NCBI GenBank assembly: GCA_964422925.1
Contig: CAYRDC010000008.1
Location: forward strand, 1-64,000
DNA length: 64,000 nt
Reading direction: 5' to 3'
From: CAYRDC01 sp964422925
Lineage (GTDB): Bacteria; Bacteroidota; Bacteroidia; Chitinophagales; S012-47
The position numbers and the translations under genes were made by a program. This document shows positions 17,564 to 26,763 of this stretch, in pieces. The first letter of the stretch is position 1. Every line of letters starts with the position of its first letter. A model generated the notes under the pieces. That model saw only the letters and a list, made by a program, of their open reading frames with translations, searched no databases and was not told the DNA's origin.

Positions 17564-18427
17564 CTACTGCACGGCCACTTCGGTTGCCTGGTGCACTTCC
17601 TGGTTGGTGCCAATGTCATGGACAAAAGCCACTACCTGGCATTCGGATTCATTCCAGTTGGCCGGCAGGGTTATCCGGAACTCCTTGATGAAAACCCGGC
17701 CGGGTTGCTTGTCTGCATCCAGCAAGACACCATTTACCGGGGTGAGCATATCCCGGAGGACATGCATGTGGACATAATTGCTATCCACAGAATTGTCCGG
17801 CAGCTTCTGGGGGCTGATGATGTTGCTTTCGATAATCATCACGCTTAAATGGTTGGGCTGGCTGACGGTCTGGGTGTACCGTACCGTTACGGTAACTTTC
17901 AGGCTGCGGTCTCCGGGGTTGAATTGCGACTGAAGCGCGATGTTCATGGGAGGCGTTAGCTTCAGCCTTTCCTTTACGCGGGTTTCCCAGAAGGGCGTGT
18001 ATTCGGCCACTTTGTTGTCAGAGCCGAAATCCACCCGGTCGATGGAAGCGCAGGGTATGGCGGCTGTACCTCCCAGGTTATCGCTGATCTGGATACCTTC
18101 CGGTGTGCGGAAATCTTCTTCCCCTTCAAACGGGTCTGCCAGGGGATTGCTGTTATGGATAGCTACCAGGACTACACTGTCAGGATGATTGGCCTGAATT
18201 TGAGCGGACAACTGGTGGCCGATGGGGCAGTTTACACAGTGAACGCCCGTGAATTCCTCGAACAACACCACCTTATGGTCGGGGGACGGAACATTGTCCA
18301 TATAGGTCGTGTCCACCAGGGCGGTGTTGTCTGTAAAATCGATGGGAGGGCCTATTTCCGTGCAGGCCGCCAGGCCCAGCAATACCGGAATTGAGAGAAT
18401 TGCCATTGTAAATTTCAGCAGGCGCAT
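17564..18427 (-). CDS. Omp28-family lipoprotein with CxxC motif
   Basis: 287 residues. Signal peptide with lipobox GLAAC (Cys22). The Omp28 core starts KVVLFEEFTGVHCVNCPIG, placing a thioredoxin-like CVNC at residues 64-67. It is followed by the family segments VVLVAIHNSNP and AIPCASIDRVDF, with a C-terminal beta-rich part. Omp28-like proteins are surface or outer-membrane proteins of unknown function; the CxxC suggests disulfide chemistry or a structural bridge. It starts 12 bases after the DUF6029-like gene and is probably cotranscribed with it. Confidence 0.82.
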   Translation of the reverse strand: MRLLKFTMAILSIPVLLGLAACTEIGPPIDFTDNTALVDTTYMDNVPSPDHKVVLFEEFTGVHCVNCPIGHQLSAQIQANHPDSVVLVAIHNSNPLADPFEGEEDFRTPEGIQISDNLGGTAAIPCASIDRVDFGSDNKVAEYTPFWETRVKERLKLTPPMNIALQSQFNPGDRSLKVTVTVRYTQTVSQPNHLSVMIIESNIISPQKLPDNSVDSNYVHMHVLRDMLTPVNGVLLDADKQPGRVFIKEFRITLPANWNESECQVVAFVHDIGTNQEVHQATEVAVQ

Positions 18428-18439
18428 GATCCTTCAGGT

Positions 18440-20020
18440 TTAAAACGTAGAATTAATCGTGAATTTTACCCCACTGAATGCCGGTTCATAACGGCATACG
18501 CCCCCGGTGCATACAACCCCTTCCACCTGTTTTACATAACTGAGCGCGAACCGGTTGCTGCCCCGCGTATAGGAAGCAAACACAGTGTAATAGTGCAGGT
18601 CGTCCGGAGTTTTCAGGGGCTTGAAATTCCACATGTCGCTCACGGCAAACGACCAGTTCGGAGCAATGGTGAATTCCAGTAACCCGGAAAGCCAACTCCC
18701 GAAATCCTGGTGGCTCTGCATATACTGAAAATCCAGCCGCAGGCTTTTTTTACGGTCCAGTTTATAGGTGATCTCGGTAAATGGAACGAAAGTATACACC
18801 ATAGAGTCTCCTTCTTTCTCGTACACAAGCTGGTTATAGGCGACTGATTGCGTGCCAAGGATTATCCGGAAATTACGGCTTTTGCGGTATTCGCCCTGCA
18901 GGTATATTTCCCGGAAGAGCAAGTTGTTTTGCAGGTCGGTAATGTGCGAAAAATTCCCTTCCAGCGTGAGTTTGCGGTTTGGTTTACCGATCAGGTCAAG
19001 TTCGAAAGCCTGTTCCCCGAGGTATTGGGTGGCCGCGTTGTATCTTGCCGTAAGCGGATAGGTATTGGTGCGCGTCAGGGCCGGTATGTAATTGATCAAT
19101 CCCTGGTTCAGCCTTTCATTGGGGGAGGTGCGCCAGATGAAATTTTCGGTTCGCTTAAACTGCCCGGTGATCCCAAACCCTTTCCGGGAATAAGACATGG
19201 AAGTATAAGCCACGCTGCCGGGTTTGTCCACCAGTTTGCCGGCAGCATTCTCAATGGCTTCATGGCTTTTCCAGGCATATTCGGCATACCAGCTGAAGTT
19301 CTTATAGTTCAGGGTATTGTAAACGGACAACGCATAGCAGTTGTATTTGGGCACAAACCGTTCTTCCAGGGGATAGGAATTGATATTGCTGACAATTACA
19401 TCCATGGAAGCCTGATCCAGCGTCCGGTTAACAACGGAGAAGCCGGGCGTGAAATTCAGATTTTCCCCGGCCGTTACGAATCCTTCAGCCCGGAATCCCT
19501 TGATCACAGGCTCATAGGTCGAAAAAATGTATTTCTGTTTGCCGGTCAGCGCGGTTATTCTCCAGTTATCGGTCAACTGGTATTCAGCCCGTACGCCCAG
19601 GATGGCATTGTCTATAGCCAGCGATCTTTCCTCGTATGCCCGCAGGGTAATGCCGCTGCCAAATTGTTCGTAAAAGTGCCCGGCTGTGATTTTCAGCCGG
19701 CCTATTTCTTTTTCCGCGTACAAGCGGCCGATACCAATCCCGGTGTATGCTTTGGTGGGATTGTGCAGGTCGGAATTATTGAACAAATCAAAGCGACCGC
19801 CAAAGGTAAGGCCCCAATCCCGGTTGGTATAAATCAGGGAAAGCCAGGCATCAGTCCCGGACAGGAGGTTGTCGTAATGGGGCGTGCCCGATGCCCCGAT
19901 TGCGGTATCCCGTATGTAAAAATTGGAGTTAGACTCCAGGCTGCCGGAAAGCGAACCCTGTGCCTGTGCAGCCAACTGAAAACACAATATAATGACATAA
20001 GCCCCGAAAGCCCTCTTCAT
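18440..20020 (-). CDS. DUF6029-like outer-membrane beta-barrel protein
   Basis: 526 residues. Signal peptide MKRAFGAYVIILCFQLAAQA, then many alternating amphipathic strands with aromatic girdles (for example WLSLIYTNRDWGLTFGGRFD and FRIILGTQSVAYNQLVYE). The chain ends in INSTF with terminal Phe, as in outer-membrane barrels. It resembles the DUF6029 family often found with Omp28 proteins; function unknown. A porin-like or anchoring role for the Omp28 lipoprotein encoded 12 bases downstream is an inference from context. Divergent from the TlpA-like gene. Confidence 0.72.
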   Translation of the reverse strand: MKRAFGAYVIILCFQLAAQAQGSLSGSLESNSNFYIRDTAIGASGTPHYDNLLSGTDAWLSLIYTNRDWGLTFGGRFDLFNNSDLHNPTKAYTGIGIGRLYAEKEIGRLKITAGHFYEQFGSGITLRAYEERSLAIDNAILGVRAEYQLTDNWRITALTGKQKYIFSTYEPVIKGFRAEGFVTAGENLNFTPGFSVVNRTLDQASMDVIVSNINSYPLEERFVPKYNCYALSVYNTLNYKNFSWYAEYAWKSHEAIENAAGKLVDKPGSVAYTSMSYSRKGFGITGQFKRTENFIWRTSPNERLNQGLINYIPALTRTNTYPLTARYNAATQYLGEQAFELDLIGKPNRKLTLEGNFSHITDLQNNLLFREIYLQGEYRKSRNFRIILGTQSVAYNQLVYEKEGDSMVYTFVPFTEITYKLDRKKSLRLDFQYMQSHQDFGSWLSGLLEFTIAPNWSFAVSDMWNFKPLKTPDDLHYYTVFASYTRGSNRFALSYVKQVEGVVCTGGVCRYEPAFSGVKFTINSTF

Positions 20021-20029
20021 GGATTTCGC

Positions 20030-20037
20030 TATTTTTG
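20030..20037 (+). promoter_or_regulatory. -7 promoter box TATTTTTG before the TlpA-like gene
   Basis: Full match to TAnnTTTG. It lies 6 bases before an in-frame ATG at 20044 and 93 bases before the preferred start at 20131. Either the mRNA has a leader of roughly 90 bases, or the protein has an N-terminal extension of 29 residues before its signal peptide. Confidence 0.45.
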
Positions 20038-20130
20038 CGCGGAATGAATGCTAAGGTAATCGGTTTGCAATTTTACTCAATTTCTTTGGCATCAATATTG
20101 ACACACCGGTTATTGCATTCAAAAACTGAC

Positions 20131-20646
20131 ATGTACATGAAATTTCTTTCTATTTTCCGCAAAGCGTTTTCCTTTACCCTACTGGCTTTATTGGTGCATA
20201 CGGCAAACGCCCAGGACAAACTGCCTTCTGTCTTACTGGAAAAACCGGGCGGCCAGAAAATCAATATCCTGGATGTGGTTAAGAACAAGGAACTTACGGT
20301 AATAGATTTCTGGGCTACCTGGTGCATTCCCTGCCTGAGGGAACTGGATAATATCGCTGATATTTATCCTGACTGGCAGGACGAATGGGATATGCAACTA
20401 ATTGCCGTTTCGATTGATGACCAGAAAACCAAAGCCCAGGTATTGCCCGTTTTTAACGGCAAGGGATATGAATATGAACTGTTGCTGGACCCGAACAAAG
20501 ATTTCTTCTACAAAATGAACGGGATCACCCCACCGCTTACCATTGTGGTTGACAGGAAAGGAAACATTCTGAACATTCATCACTCTTACATAGAAGGGGA
20601 TGAATACGAGTTGGAAGAATTCATTGCCAACTGGTTTGGCAATTGA
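20131..20646 (+). CDS. TlpA-like thioredoxin-fold secreted protein
   Basis: 171 residues from the ATG at 20131, chosen because it puts a signal peptide first (KFLSIFRKAFSFTLLALLV, then HTANAQ). ATG 20137 is also possible. The redox site is WATWCIPCLRE, with Cys65 and Cys68; the cis-proline region is NGITPPLTIVVDRKG. TlpA/ResA-like proteins reduce disulfides in envelope proteins or cytochrome c precursors. Placement beside Omp28-type CxxC proteins suggests its clients may be among them. It shares a terminator with the convergent T9SS gene. Confidence 0.88.
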   Translation: MYMKFLSIFRKAFSFTLLALLVHTANAQDKLPSVLLEKPGGQKINILDVVKNKELTVIDFWATWCIPCLRELDNIADIYPDWQDEWDMQLIAVSIDDQKTKAQVLPVFNGKGYEYELLLDPNKDFFYKMNGITPPLTIVVDRKGNILNIHHSYIEGDEYELEEFIANWFGN

Positions 20647-20666
20647 ATCCGGTTATCTTCCGAATA

Positions 20667-20693
20667 AAAAAAGGCGCGCGAGGCGCCTTTTTT
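20667..20693. terminator. Bidirectional intrinsic terminator
   Basis: An A tract, stem GGCGC/GCGCC with a 5-base loop, then a T tract; the A and T tracts pair to lengthen the stem. Both strands end in U runs, serving the convergent TlpA-like and T9SS type A genes. Confidence 0.9.
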
Positions 20694-20714
20694 ATTTACC
20701 AATGTACACGTACG

Positions 20715-21404
20715 TCAATGATAAACGGTCAGTAGTTTTTGTAAAGACCGGTTTGTATCTGTCAGGGTAATCACGTATATGCCGGCCGGAAGGCCGGAAA
20801 CATCCAGTGGGAGCCATTCCCCCGGATTCAACTGGCGGGTAAAATGCGTACGCCCGGCCAGATCCGCTACACGCAAAATACCCGCGGCCCGGCCGGAACA
20901 GAGGGTGACCATGTCCGAGGCTGGATTGGGATATATTTCAAATCCGCTGACGCTTGCCGGGTCGTCCAGGCCCAGGGGCCAGCTATGATATTCGAAATGC
21001 ATCTTAACATGGGTGTGGGCACTGTCACCCGGGGCCCATACAGTCACTTCCCCGATACCCGGGCCATCCGTGGCCCCGTCATTTTCAATGTAAAAGGAAA
21101 TCAGGGTCGAATCTCCGCTGTCCAGGGGTTGTAGGAAATTGGAGGACCAGGTGGAAGTATCGTAGCACAATAATCCGATACAGACATAGCTGGACCATCC
21201 GGTCGGCATCTGCGGCTCCGTACGGCTCCATTTCAAATTCAACTTAGAGCCGGAATTATTATATAACTGGGTGTAAAACCCATCGGAACCTCCGTCCAGT
21301 GGACCGTAATGGATGATGGTATCGTGAGCCACCGTTAAGTTGTTCTGGGAGCTGGCAGTCCATACCAGGCTGAGGATGGCTATGGAGGCAAGTAATTTTT
21401 TCAT
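20715..21404 (-). CDS. Small T9SS type A cargo protein
   Basis: 229 residues. A signal peptide (MKKLLASIAILSLVWTASS) precedes a beta-rich domain with a possible disulfide pair in CIGLLC. The C-terminal type A sorting domain begins GFEIYPNPASDMVTL and continues with RVADLAGRTHF and LPAGIYVITLTD. Such domains direct export through the type IX system and attachment to the cell surface. The function of the passenger is not recognised. It lies 12 bases downstream of the large Omp28-type cargo gene and is probably in the same transcript. Confidence 0.8.
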   Translation of the reverse strand: MKKLLASIAILSLVWTASSQNNLTVAHDTIIHYGPLDGGSDGFYTQLYNNSGSKLNLKWSRTEPQMPTGWSSYVCIGLLCYDTSTWSSNFLQPLDSGDSTLISFYIENDGATDGPGIGEVTVWAPGDSAHTHVKMHFEYHSWPLGLDDPASVSGFEIYPNPASDMVTLCSGRAAGILRVADLAGRTHFTRQLNPGEWLPLDVSGLPAGIYVITLTDTNRSLQKLLTVYH

Positions 21405-21416
21405 GTTCCGGGCTTT

Positions 21417-23474
21417 TTATTGAATCATCAGTTTACGGGTAATAAAGGACCCGTTGTCAAGTTGTAAAGTTAATTGATACATCCCTGCCGGCCAATCCTT
21501 TACCGGAATTTCCAAGGTTCCCGTCCGGTTTTGACAATTTTCTGACCACACCGTACGGCCCGATAAATCGGTAACCACCAGTTGTTTGCCGGGCTGGTTG
21601 ATATGAACCGTCAGGTGATCACGGGCCGGGACCGGGCTCAGGGTTACAGCCAGTCGCTCCAAGCCCAGGTCGAAGTTGGTTCCCACAATCAGGCCATGGA
21701 ACCAATCGTGCGTGAGTTTCATGAACTCATTCCGCACCGTGGAATCCCCGATCATTTCAATGCCGATGCCAAGATAAACGATTTTGTAAGTGCCGTTGTC
21801 GGCCCGGATGCCAGCTACCTTGTTCTGATTATTGTTGTAATTGAAGATGGCTTTGCCCGAACCGGTAGCTGCGGGCCCGATGACGTCCGGGTACATATAA
21901 TCGTTCTGCCCGTTGGAATAAACCGGCAGTATCTGGCTGCTGTTCATGAAGCCAAAAACATTGTCTGTATTAACCGGAGTCAGCAGGTTGTTGGCGCTGT
22001 TTCCGTCATTGAAATACTGCGCCTGCATGTAATTGGTGTAAAATGACCGGGTGGCTGCCGTTCCGTACCCGTTCGGATCCCAGGTTTCCCAGCCAATGTC
22101 CTGCCCCGCAATTAACAGGTTGCCTCCATTGTCCAGGAACTGTTCTAAAGCGGCTACTTTTTCATCAGTCAGGCCCGGGAACGACCAGCCTACATTGTAA
22201 TAAATATGGTTTACTCCTGTCAGCATATTGTTATTCATGGCTTCGAGGAAAACCGGATGACGCGTGGCCGCGAAACTGGTATTGCCGGCATAGCTTAACC
22301 CGGCTTCATACAGTGGGGTCCAGTCGAAATTGGTGCTTCCGTCCCCAAAGGCGGCATCGTTGGTAACAATCAGGTCGGTCACTCCGGATATCACATAGTA
22401 AACCACCGTTTGCGGAGAATACTGCGGATTGTTCAGCGAGTAAACACTGACAGTGTATGTGCCGATACCCGCGTCCGAACCTGGGGTAACCGTAACCTGC
22501 ACGGGGTTGGAACTGCCGGTGCCCGCGGGGAACACCAGGGAGTCATTCACCGGGAAACCGTTTATGGTACACGAAGCCGTCCAGTTGACGGGTTGTTCGG
22601 CCGTGAAGCGGATCACGATATTTTCCGAGTTGCCCAACATTTCAAAATCAGCCGTAAAATGGTTGCTTTGCGATGGCTGCCCGGCCTGGAAGGTGGTGGC
22701 AGAGGTGTTGAAAAATTCCCATGCCGGGTCGCGGGTGGAACCGGAATTCACCACTTCCTTGGTGGCTGTGTTTTGAACAAATGCCACTAAATAGATTTTG
22801 GTAGAATCCCATACCGGGTCCATCTGGTAAGTGAAACTGGCTGATGTGCTGCTTCCCTGGCTGGCGAAACTGATGGGATTGCCGCTTGAGCCGGTAAGAA
22901 ATTTCCGGAAGACATTGGGGAAATAAGTTTCGCCATTGGTTCCCGGTGGAGTGGCAAAAGTGACATCGCTTTCCACTACCGCTACCATAAGGACATAATT
23001 GCCGGTGGGTGGCGTTCCAACGGATTGCACTTCCACCGTTACGTTATGGTCGGCCCCGCTTACGGTTTCCGATACTTTTACACGGATCGGGCTGCCCGAT
23101 TTCTGGTCCTCATTAATCAGGTTTTGGGTTACCGCAGCCGGACCTCCGTTCCAGTGGTTGCCCCGCATATACATATCCGGCACCGCGTTTACTCCGTAAT
23201 AGTTGATGCGATCGGTGTTTTCCTGGATATTGTACTGGTAAAAAGGATCGTTATTGCCCGGCCACCACGAATGATAAGCGATGTGGTGAATGTTTCCCAC
23301 GTTTTTTGTCAGGATATTTCCCTGAAAAACAGGGTTTTGCTGGGCGCAGGGGACACAGCTGGCATTGGTAAAATGTTCAAACAATACGTATTGCTTGGCC
23401 GATTGGGATTTCACCGGATGAGAAATCCCAAACAGAACCGTTAAAATTGTCAATGCAATGTAAATCTTCTTCAT
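21417..23474 (-). CDS. Omp28-type T9SS cargo with CxxC and amidotransferase-like region
   Basis: 685 residues from the ATG at 23474. The frame is open further upstream, but this start gives a proper signal peptide (MKKIYIALTILTVLFGISHP). An Omp28/thioredoxin-like domain follows with VLFEHFTNASCVPCAQQNP, CVPC at residues 40-43. A middle beta-sandwich section comes next. Then a region with LEQFLDNGGNLLIAGQDIGW resembles ThuA or class I amidotransferase-like folds. A type A sorting domain closes the protein (SPVPARDHLTVHINQ, WPAGMYQLTL). Likely surface exposed. The enzymatic role of any domain is unproven. Divergent from the next T9SS gene with 89 bases between starts. Confidence 0.8.
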   Translation of the reverse strand: MKKIYIALTILTVLFGISHPVKSQSAKQYVLFEHFTNASCVPCAQQNPVFQGNILTKNVGNIHHIAYHSWWPGNNDPFYQYNIQENTDRINYYGVNAVPDMYMRGNHWNGGPAAVTQNLINEDQKSGSPIRVKVSETVSGADHNVTVEVQSVGTPPTGNYVLMVAVVESDVTFATPPGTNGETYFPNVFRKFLTGSSGNPISFASQGSSTSASFTYQMDPVWDSTKIYLVAFVQNTATKEVVNSGSTRDPAWEFFNTSATTFQAGQPSQSNHFTADFEMLGNSENIVIRFTAEQPVNWTASCTINGFPVNDSLVFPAGTGSSNPVQVTVTPGSDAGIGTYTVSVYSLNNPQYSPQTVVYYVISGVTDLIVTNDAAFGDGSTNFDWTPLYEAGLSYAGNTSFAATRHPVFLEAMNNNMLTGVNHIYYNVGWSFPGLTDEKVAALEQFLDNGGNLLIAGQDIGWETWDPNGYGTAATRSFYTNYMQAQYFNDGNSANNLLTPVNTDNVFGFMNSSQILPVYSNGQNDYMYPDVIGPAATGSGKAIFNYNNNQNKVAGIRADNGTYKIVYLGIGIEMIGDSTVRNEFMKLTHDWFHGLIVGTNFDLGLERLAVTLSPVPARDHLTVHINQPGKQLVVTDLSGRTVWSENCQNRTGTLEIPVKDWPAGMYQLTLQLDNGSFITRKLMIQ

Positions 23475-23563
23475 AAGTTGGGGATTGAAGCTTGAAAAAA
23501 ATGGTAAATTGCAACCAAATTTATTGAAAATCTGTCGCAAGATTCGTTAAAAATTTGTCGATT

Positions 23564-25513
23564 ATGAGAAATTTAATACTCCTCATGTGTTTTCTGACTG
23601 CCTGGGAAGCCCAATCTCAAATGATAATTTACACCCAGGATTTTGAAGCGGGGACCCTGCCTCCGGGGTGGACTCAGCAGACCAATGCTTCGGACGGAGG
23701 CTGGTTATTTGGAGACGCGGCCATCCTGGAAAGCAATTATTTTCCGATTCTCCCGCATACCAAGATGGCAGCTACCAATGATGACGGTTGCAATTGCGAT
23801 AAAAGCAATGATTATCTGATTACCCAGCCGTTTGATTTCAGTATGTATACAGCTGTTTTTATGCGTGTTGAAGTGTATTATTTTGATGAAACTTACCAGG
23901 GGTCGCAGGAAACGGCCAAAATTGAAGTGTCCGTTGATTCAGGACAAACCTGGAACCAGGTGGTTCAACTGGCGGGATCTGCTACCTGGCAATCATTGAC
24001 TGTTAACCTGTCGGCCTATGCCGGGCAACCTCACGTACTTATCGCTTTTCATTATTCAGACGGGGGCGGCTGGCTGTATGGCTGGGCTATAGACGATATG
24101 GAATTATATCAGCCTGCAGCGAATGATGCCGCTATGACTGACCTCAGCACCGCGGATTATGTAACAGCCGGAAATTATGACGTGTCCGGAACCGTCACCA
24201 ACGAAGGTTCCACCGCCATTACCAGCCTGGATGTCAACTGGAAAGTGAATAACGGCACTACCCATACGCATACTTTCACCGGGCTGAATATTCCGCCTCT
24301 CGGTTCCTGGAATTTTGTACACCCCGACCAGCTGAATATTCCTTCACCGGGAGCCTACCAGCTGGAAGTCTGGGTATCCAATCCGAACGGCAATACTGAC
24401 CAGAATACGTCCAATGATGCTATGAGCAAACTGGTAAGCGGATTAAGCTCTATCCCGACCAAAAATGTGGTGTTGGAAGAATTTACCGGAGCCTGGTGCG
24501 GATGGTGTCCTGACGGAGCACTGATCCTGAACCAGATTCTGGATGACAATGCCAATGCCATCGGGGTATCGGTCCATGCCGGAGATGACATGGAATTCAC
24601 CGAAGGAGGCGACCTGGCCAATGAATACGCGCCTTTCTACCCGTCAGGCATGATTGACCGCTTCCTGTTCGAAGGAGAAGCGGAAGTTGGCCTGGACCGG
24701 GGAACCTGGATAACTCACTTTGACGAACGCAGCGGCATGATTGTGCCGGTCAGCGTAAGCCTGGAAAATGTAAGTTTTGACAGCAGCTCCCGGCAACTTT
24801 CGGCCGATGTAAAAGCTACTTTTGTAGGCCCCGTGCAACGCGATTTGCGGCTGAACCTGTTTATTACCGAAGATAAGGTCACCGGGGTAGGGCAGGGCTA
24901 CGACCAACGGAATTATTACAGCAATAATCCCAATTTCCCCAACCATCCTTTTTACAACCAGCCGGATCCCATTGTCGGGTATGAACATAACCATACCCTG
25001 CGGGCCATGATGGGCGGAACCTGGGGGGATGCGGGGATAATTCCTTCTAGTGTAAATGACGGGGAAAGTTATTCAAAAACCTATACCACCACTCTTCCGG
25101 TCGGATGGGATTTCCACCAGGTGCATATCGTGGGGCTGGTGCAGGAGTTCGACCCGGACAAAACCCAGCGGAATATTTACAACGCGGAATCCATGAGCCT
25201 GATGTCGCTGTTTACCGGTATTGAAGAAGCCCAGGCATCCGCGGCCATCACGAGAGTTTATCCCAACCCGGTTACAGAGTTAACCCAAATAGATTTCTAC
25301 CTTTCACGCAGCAGTGAAGTGGAAATTGGGGTGTATGACCTGATGGGCCGGAAAGTCAATGTCCTGGCCTCGGGCTTTATGGGTTCTGGTTTCCATAGTG
25401 TTCCCTGGTCAGGTACCGGTATGGATGGTAACCAACTGGAGAGCGGCCTGTACATGATTAGGATTGTTACACCTTACGGGCAGGCAACACGCCAGGTGGT
25501 GGTGGCTGAATAA
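23564..25513 (+). CDS. Multidomain T9SS cargo: choice-of-anchor J, CARDB-like, Omp28 CxxC
   Basis: 649 residues from ATG 23564; a TTG nine bases upstream is less likely. Order: a signal peptide; a MAM-like or choice-of-anchor J domain (residues about 22-185; DFEAGTLPPGWTQQTNASDG and WAIDDMELYQP); a CARDB-like Ig domain (about 188-295); an Omp28/thioredoxin-like domain with VVLEEFTGAWCGWCPDGAL (CGWC at 312-315); and a type A sorting domain from about 563 (RVYPNPVTELTQIDFYLS). The Omp28 part may bind or process extracellular partners. A terminator follows within 30 bases. Confidence 0.82.
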   Translation: MRNLILLMCFLTAWEAQSQMIIYTQDFEAGTLPPGWTQQTNASDGGWLFGDAAILESNYFPILPHTKMAATNDDGCNCDKSNDYLITQPFDFSMYTAVFMRVEVYYFDETYQGSQETAKIEVSVDSGQTWNQVVQLAGSATWQSLTVNLSAYAGQPHVLIAFHYSDGGGWLYGWAIDDMELYQPAANDAAMTDLSTADYVTAGNYDVSGTVTNEGSTAITSLDVNWKVNNGTTHTHTFTGLNIPPLGSWNFVHPDQLNIPSPGAYQLEVWVSNPNGNTDQNTSNDAMSKLVSGLSSIPTKNVVLEEFTGAWCGWCPDGALILNQILDDNANAIGVSVHAGDDMEFTEGGDLANEYAPFYPSGMIDRFLFEGEAEVGLDRGTWITHFDERSGMIVPVSVSLENVSFDSSSRQLSADVKATFVGPVQRDLRLNLFITEDKVTGVGQGYDQRNYYSNNPNFPNHPFYNQPDPIVGYEHNHTLRAMMGGTWGDAGIIPSSVNDGESYSKTYTTTLPVGWDFHQVHIVGLVQEFDPDKTQRNIYNAESMSLMSLFTGIEEAQASAAITRVYPNPVTELTQIDFYLSRSSEVEIGVYDLMGRKVNVLASGFMGSGFHSVPWSGTGMDGNQLESGLYMIRIVTPYGQATRQVVVAE

Positions 25514-25538
25514 TTCAGGCAAGCAAGATATGCAGAGC

Positions 25539-25567
25539 AAGCCCTGTCGCACCGGCAGGGCTTTTTT
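25539..25567 (+). terminator. Intrinsic terminator after the T9SS cargo gene
   Basis: Stem AAGCCCTGTC against GGCAGGGCTT with loop GCACC and a following T6 run. The T run meets the radC stop codon on the other strand. Confidence 0.88.
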
Positions 25568-26262
25568 CATAACCTGCCTTCATCGGCAAAGCTATAATAA
25601 CCAGAATCGGTGATGATGAGATGGTCCAGCAGCTTGATATCCATCAGTTCGCCTGATTGGGCGATGCGCCTGGTCAGGTCGGCATCGGCTGCCGAGGGGT
25701 TCCGGTTTCCGGAAGGATGATTATGGCATAAGATGATGGAAGATGCCTGGTCTTCGATAGCATGCTTGAAAATGATGCGCGGATCGGCCACGGTGCCGGC
25801 CAGGCCCCCCTGGCTCAAACAATATTCCCGGATCGGGCGGTTGGCCCGGTTCAGGGTCATTACCCAGAATTCTTCCCGGGTTTTATCGGCCAGCAGAGGT
25901 TTCATTCGTTCATACACATCCTGGCTGGAAGTGATTTTCGGGCTGTCCTGCACTTCGGCCCGTTCGCGCCTGTGACCCAGTTCCAGGGCTGCTTTTACGG
26001 TAACCGCTTTGGCCAGACCGATACCCGGAAAAGCTTCCAGTTCCTTCAGGCTCATCCGGCTCAGCTTGCGCAGGTCGTTGTCCACCGCAGCCAGCAACTG
26101 CCGGGCTACCTCCACGGCCGTCTTTTCCCTCGTACCTGACCGCAGCAAAATGGCAATCAATTCGGCTTCACTCAGGGCCGAGGCCCCCTTGGTGGCAAAC
26201 TTTTCACGCGGACGGTCTTCCAGGGCCCACGACTTGATATTCATCCGTTGCTGATATTCCAT
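25567..26262 (-). CDS. radC: DNA repair protein RadC (JAMM family)
   Basis: 231 residues, normal. An N-terminal helix-hairpin-helix region (LKELEAFPGIGLAKAVTVKA) is followed by the JAMM metalloprotease-like domain with LCHNHPSGNRNPSAAD, the zinc ligands being the two His and the Asp. Despite the name, a repair function is not established for RadC. Its neighbour rpsT lies upstream with its own terminator between, so it is probably transcribed separately. Confidence 0.92.
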   Translation of the reverse strand: MEYQQRMNIKSWALEDRPREKFATKGASALSEAELIAILLRSGTREKTAVEVARQLLAAVDNDLRKLSRMSLKELEAFPGIGLAKAVTVKAALELGHRRERAEVQDSPKITSSQDVYERMKPLLADKTREEFWVMTLNRANRPIREYCLSQGGLAGTVADPRIIFKHAIEDQASSIILCHNHPSGNRNPSAADADLTRRIAQSGELMDIKLLDHLIITDSGYYSFADEGRL

Positions 26263-26330
26263 AAAACAGATTCCTGTACGGGTTCACATATAAATTTAAA
26301 AGGATTTGCCGCCCTGGCAAAAAAAAGCAT

Positions 26331-26353
26331 AAAAAAATCCCGCTATTGCGGGA
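26331..26353 (-). terminator. rpsT terminator
   Basis: On the minus strand, stem TCCCGC/GCGGGA with loop AATA followed by seven T, beginning 27 bases after the rpsT stop. Confidence 0.88.
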
Positions 26354-26379
26354 CTTGCATGAGATCAATCGGAATAATT

Positions 26380-26634
26380 CTACGACAAGGAGTTCACGTG
26401 CCGCATCAGCTTGGATTTCAGGTTGGCGGCTTTGTTCTTATGAATGATGTGGCGCTTGGCGTTCTTGTCAATGATTGAAAGCGTTTTGGTCAGCAATTCT
26501 TCTGCTTCCTTTTTGGTTTCCGCCTTGCGGATTTTCTTTACCAGGTTACGCATGGTTTTCCCGTAATACCGGTTGTGCAGCCTCCTCTTGATCGTTTGAC
26601 GAATCCTCTTCTTTGCCGATGCGTGATGTGCCAT
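26380..26634 (-). CDS. rpsT: 30S ribosomal protein S20
   Basis: 84 residues, normal. S20 is a basic helical protein that binds 16S rRNA early in 30S assembly. The start MAHHASAKKRIRQTIKRRLH and the later IDKNAKRHIIHKNKAANLKS are typical. It is a single-gene unit with a promoter box upstream and an intrinsic terminator downstream. Confidence 0.95.
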   Translation of the reverse strand: MAHHASAKKRIRQTIKRRLHNRYYGKTMRNLVKKIRKAETKKEAEELLTKTLSIIDKNAKRHIIHKNKAANLKSKLMRHVNSLS

Positions 26635-26656
26635 TAATTCTTTCTTTTTGGACGTG

Positions 26657-26664
26657 CAAAGATA
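26657..26664 (-). promoter_or_regulatory. -7 promoter box TATCTTTG for rpsT
   Basis: Reads TATCTTTG on the minus strand, a full match to TAnnTTTG, 22 bases before the rpsT ATG. The -33 region is AT-rich without a clear TTG. Confidence 0.55.
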
Positions 26665-26763
26665 AAGGTATTTATGAAAAGTGAAAAAGAATAGCCAGTA
26701 TCTTTTTTACTTTTCTCTGCAACTTCTTTTAAGGCACATTTTTTTTTACGTACTTTGCAATTA

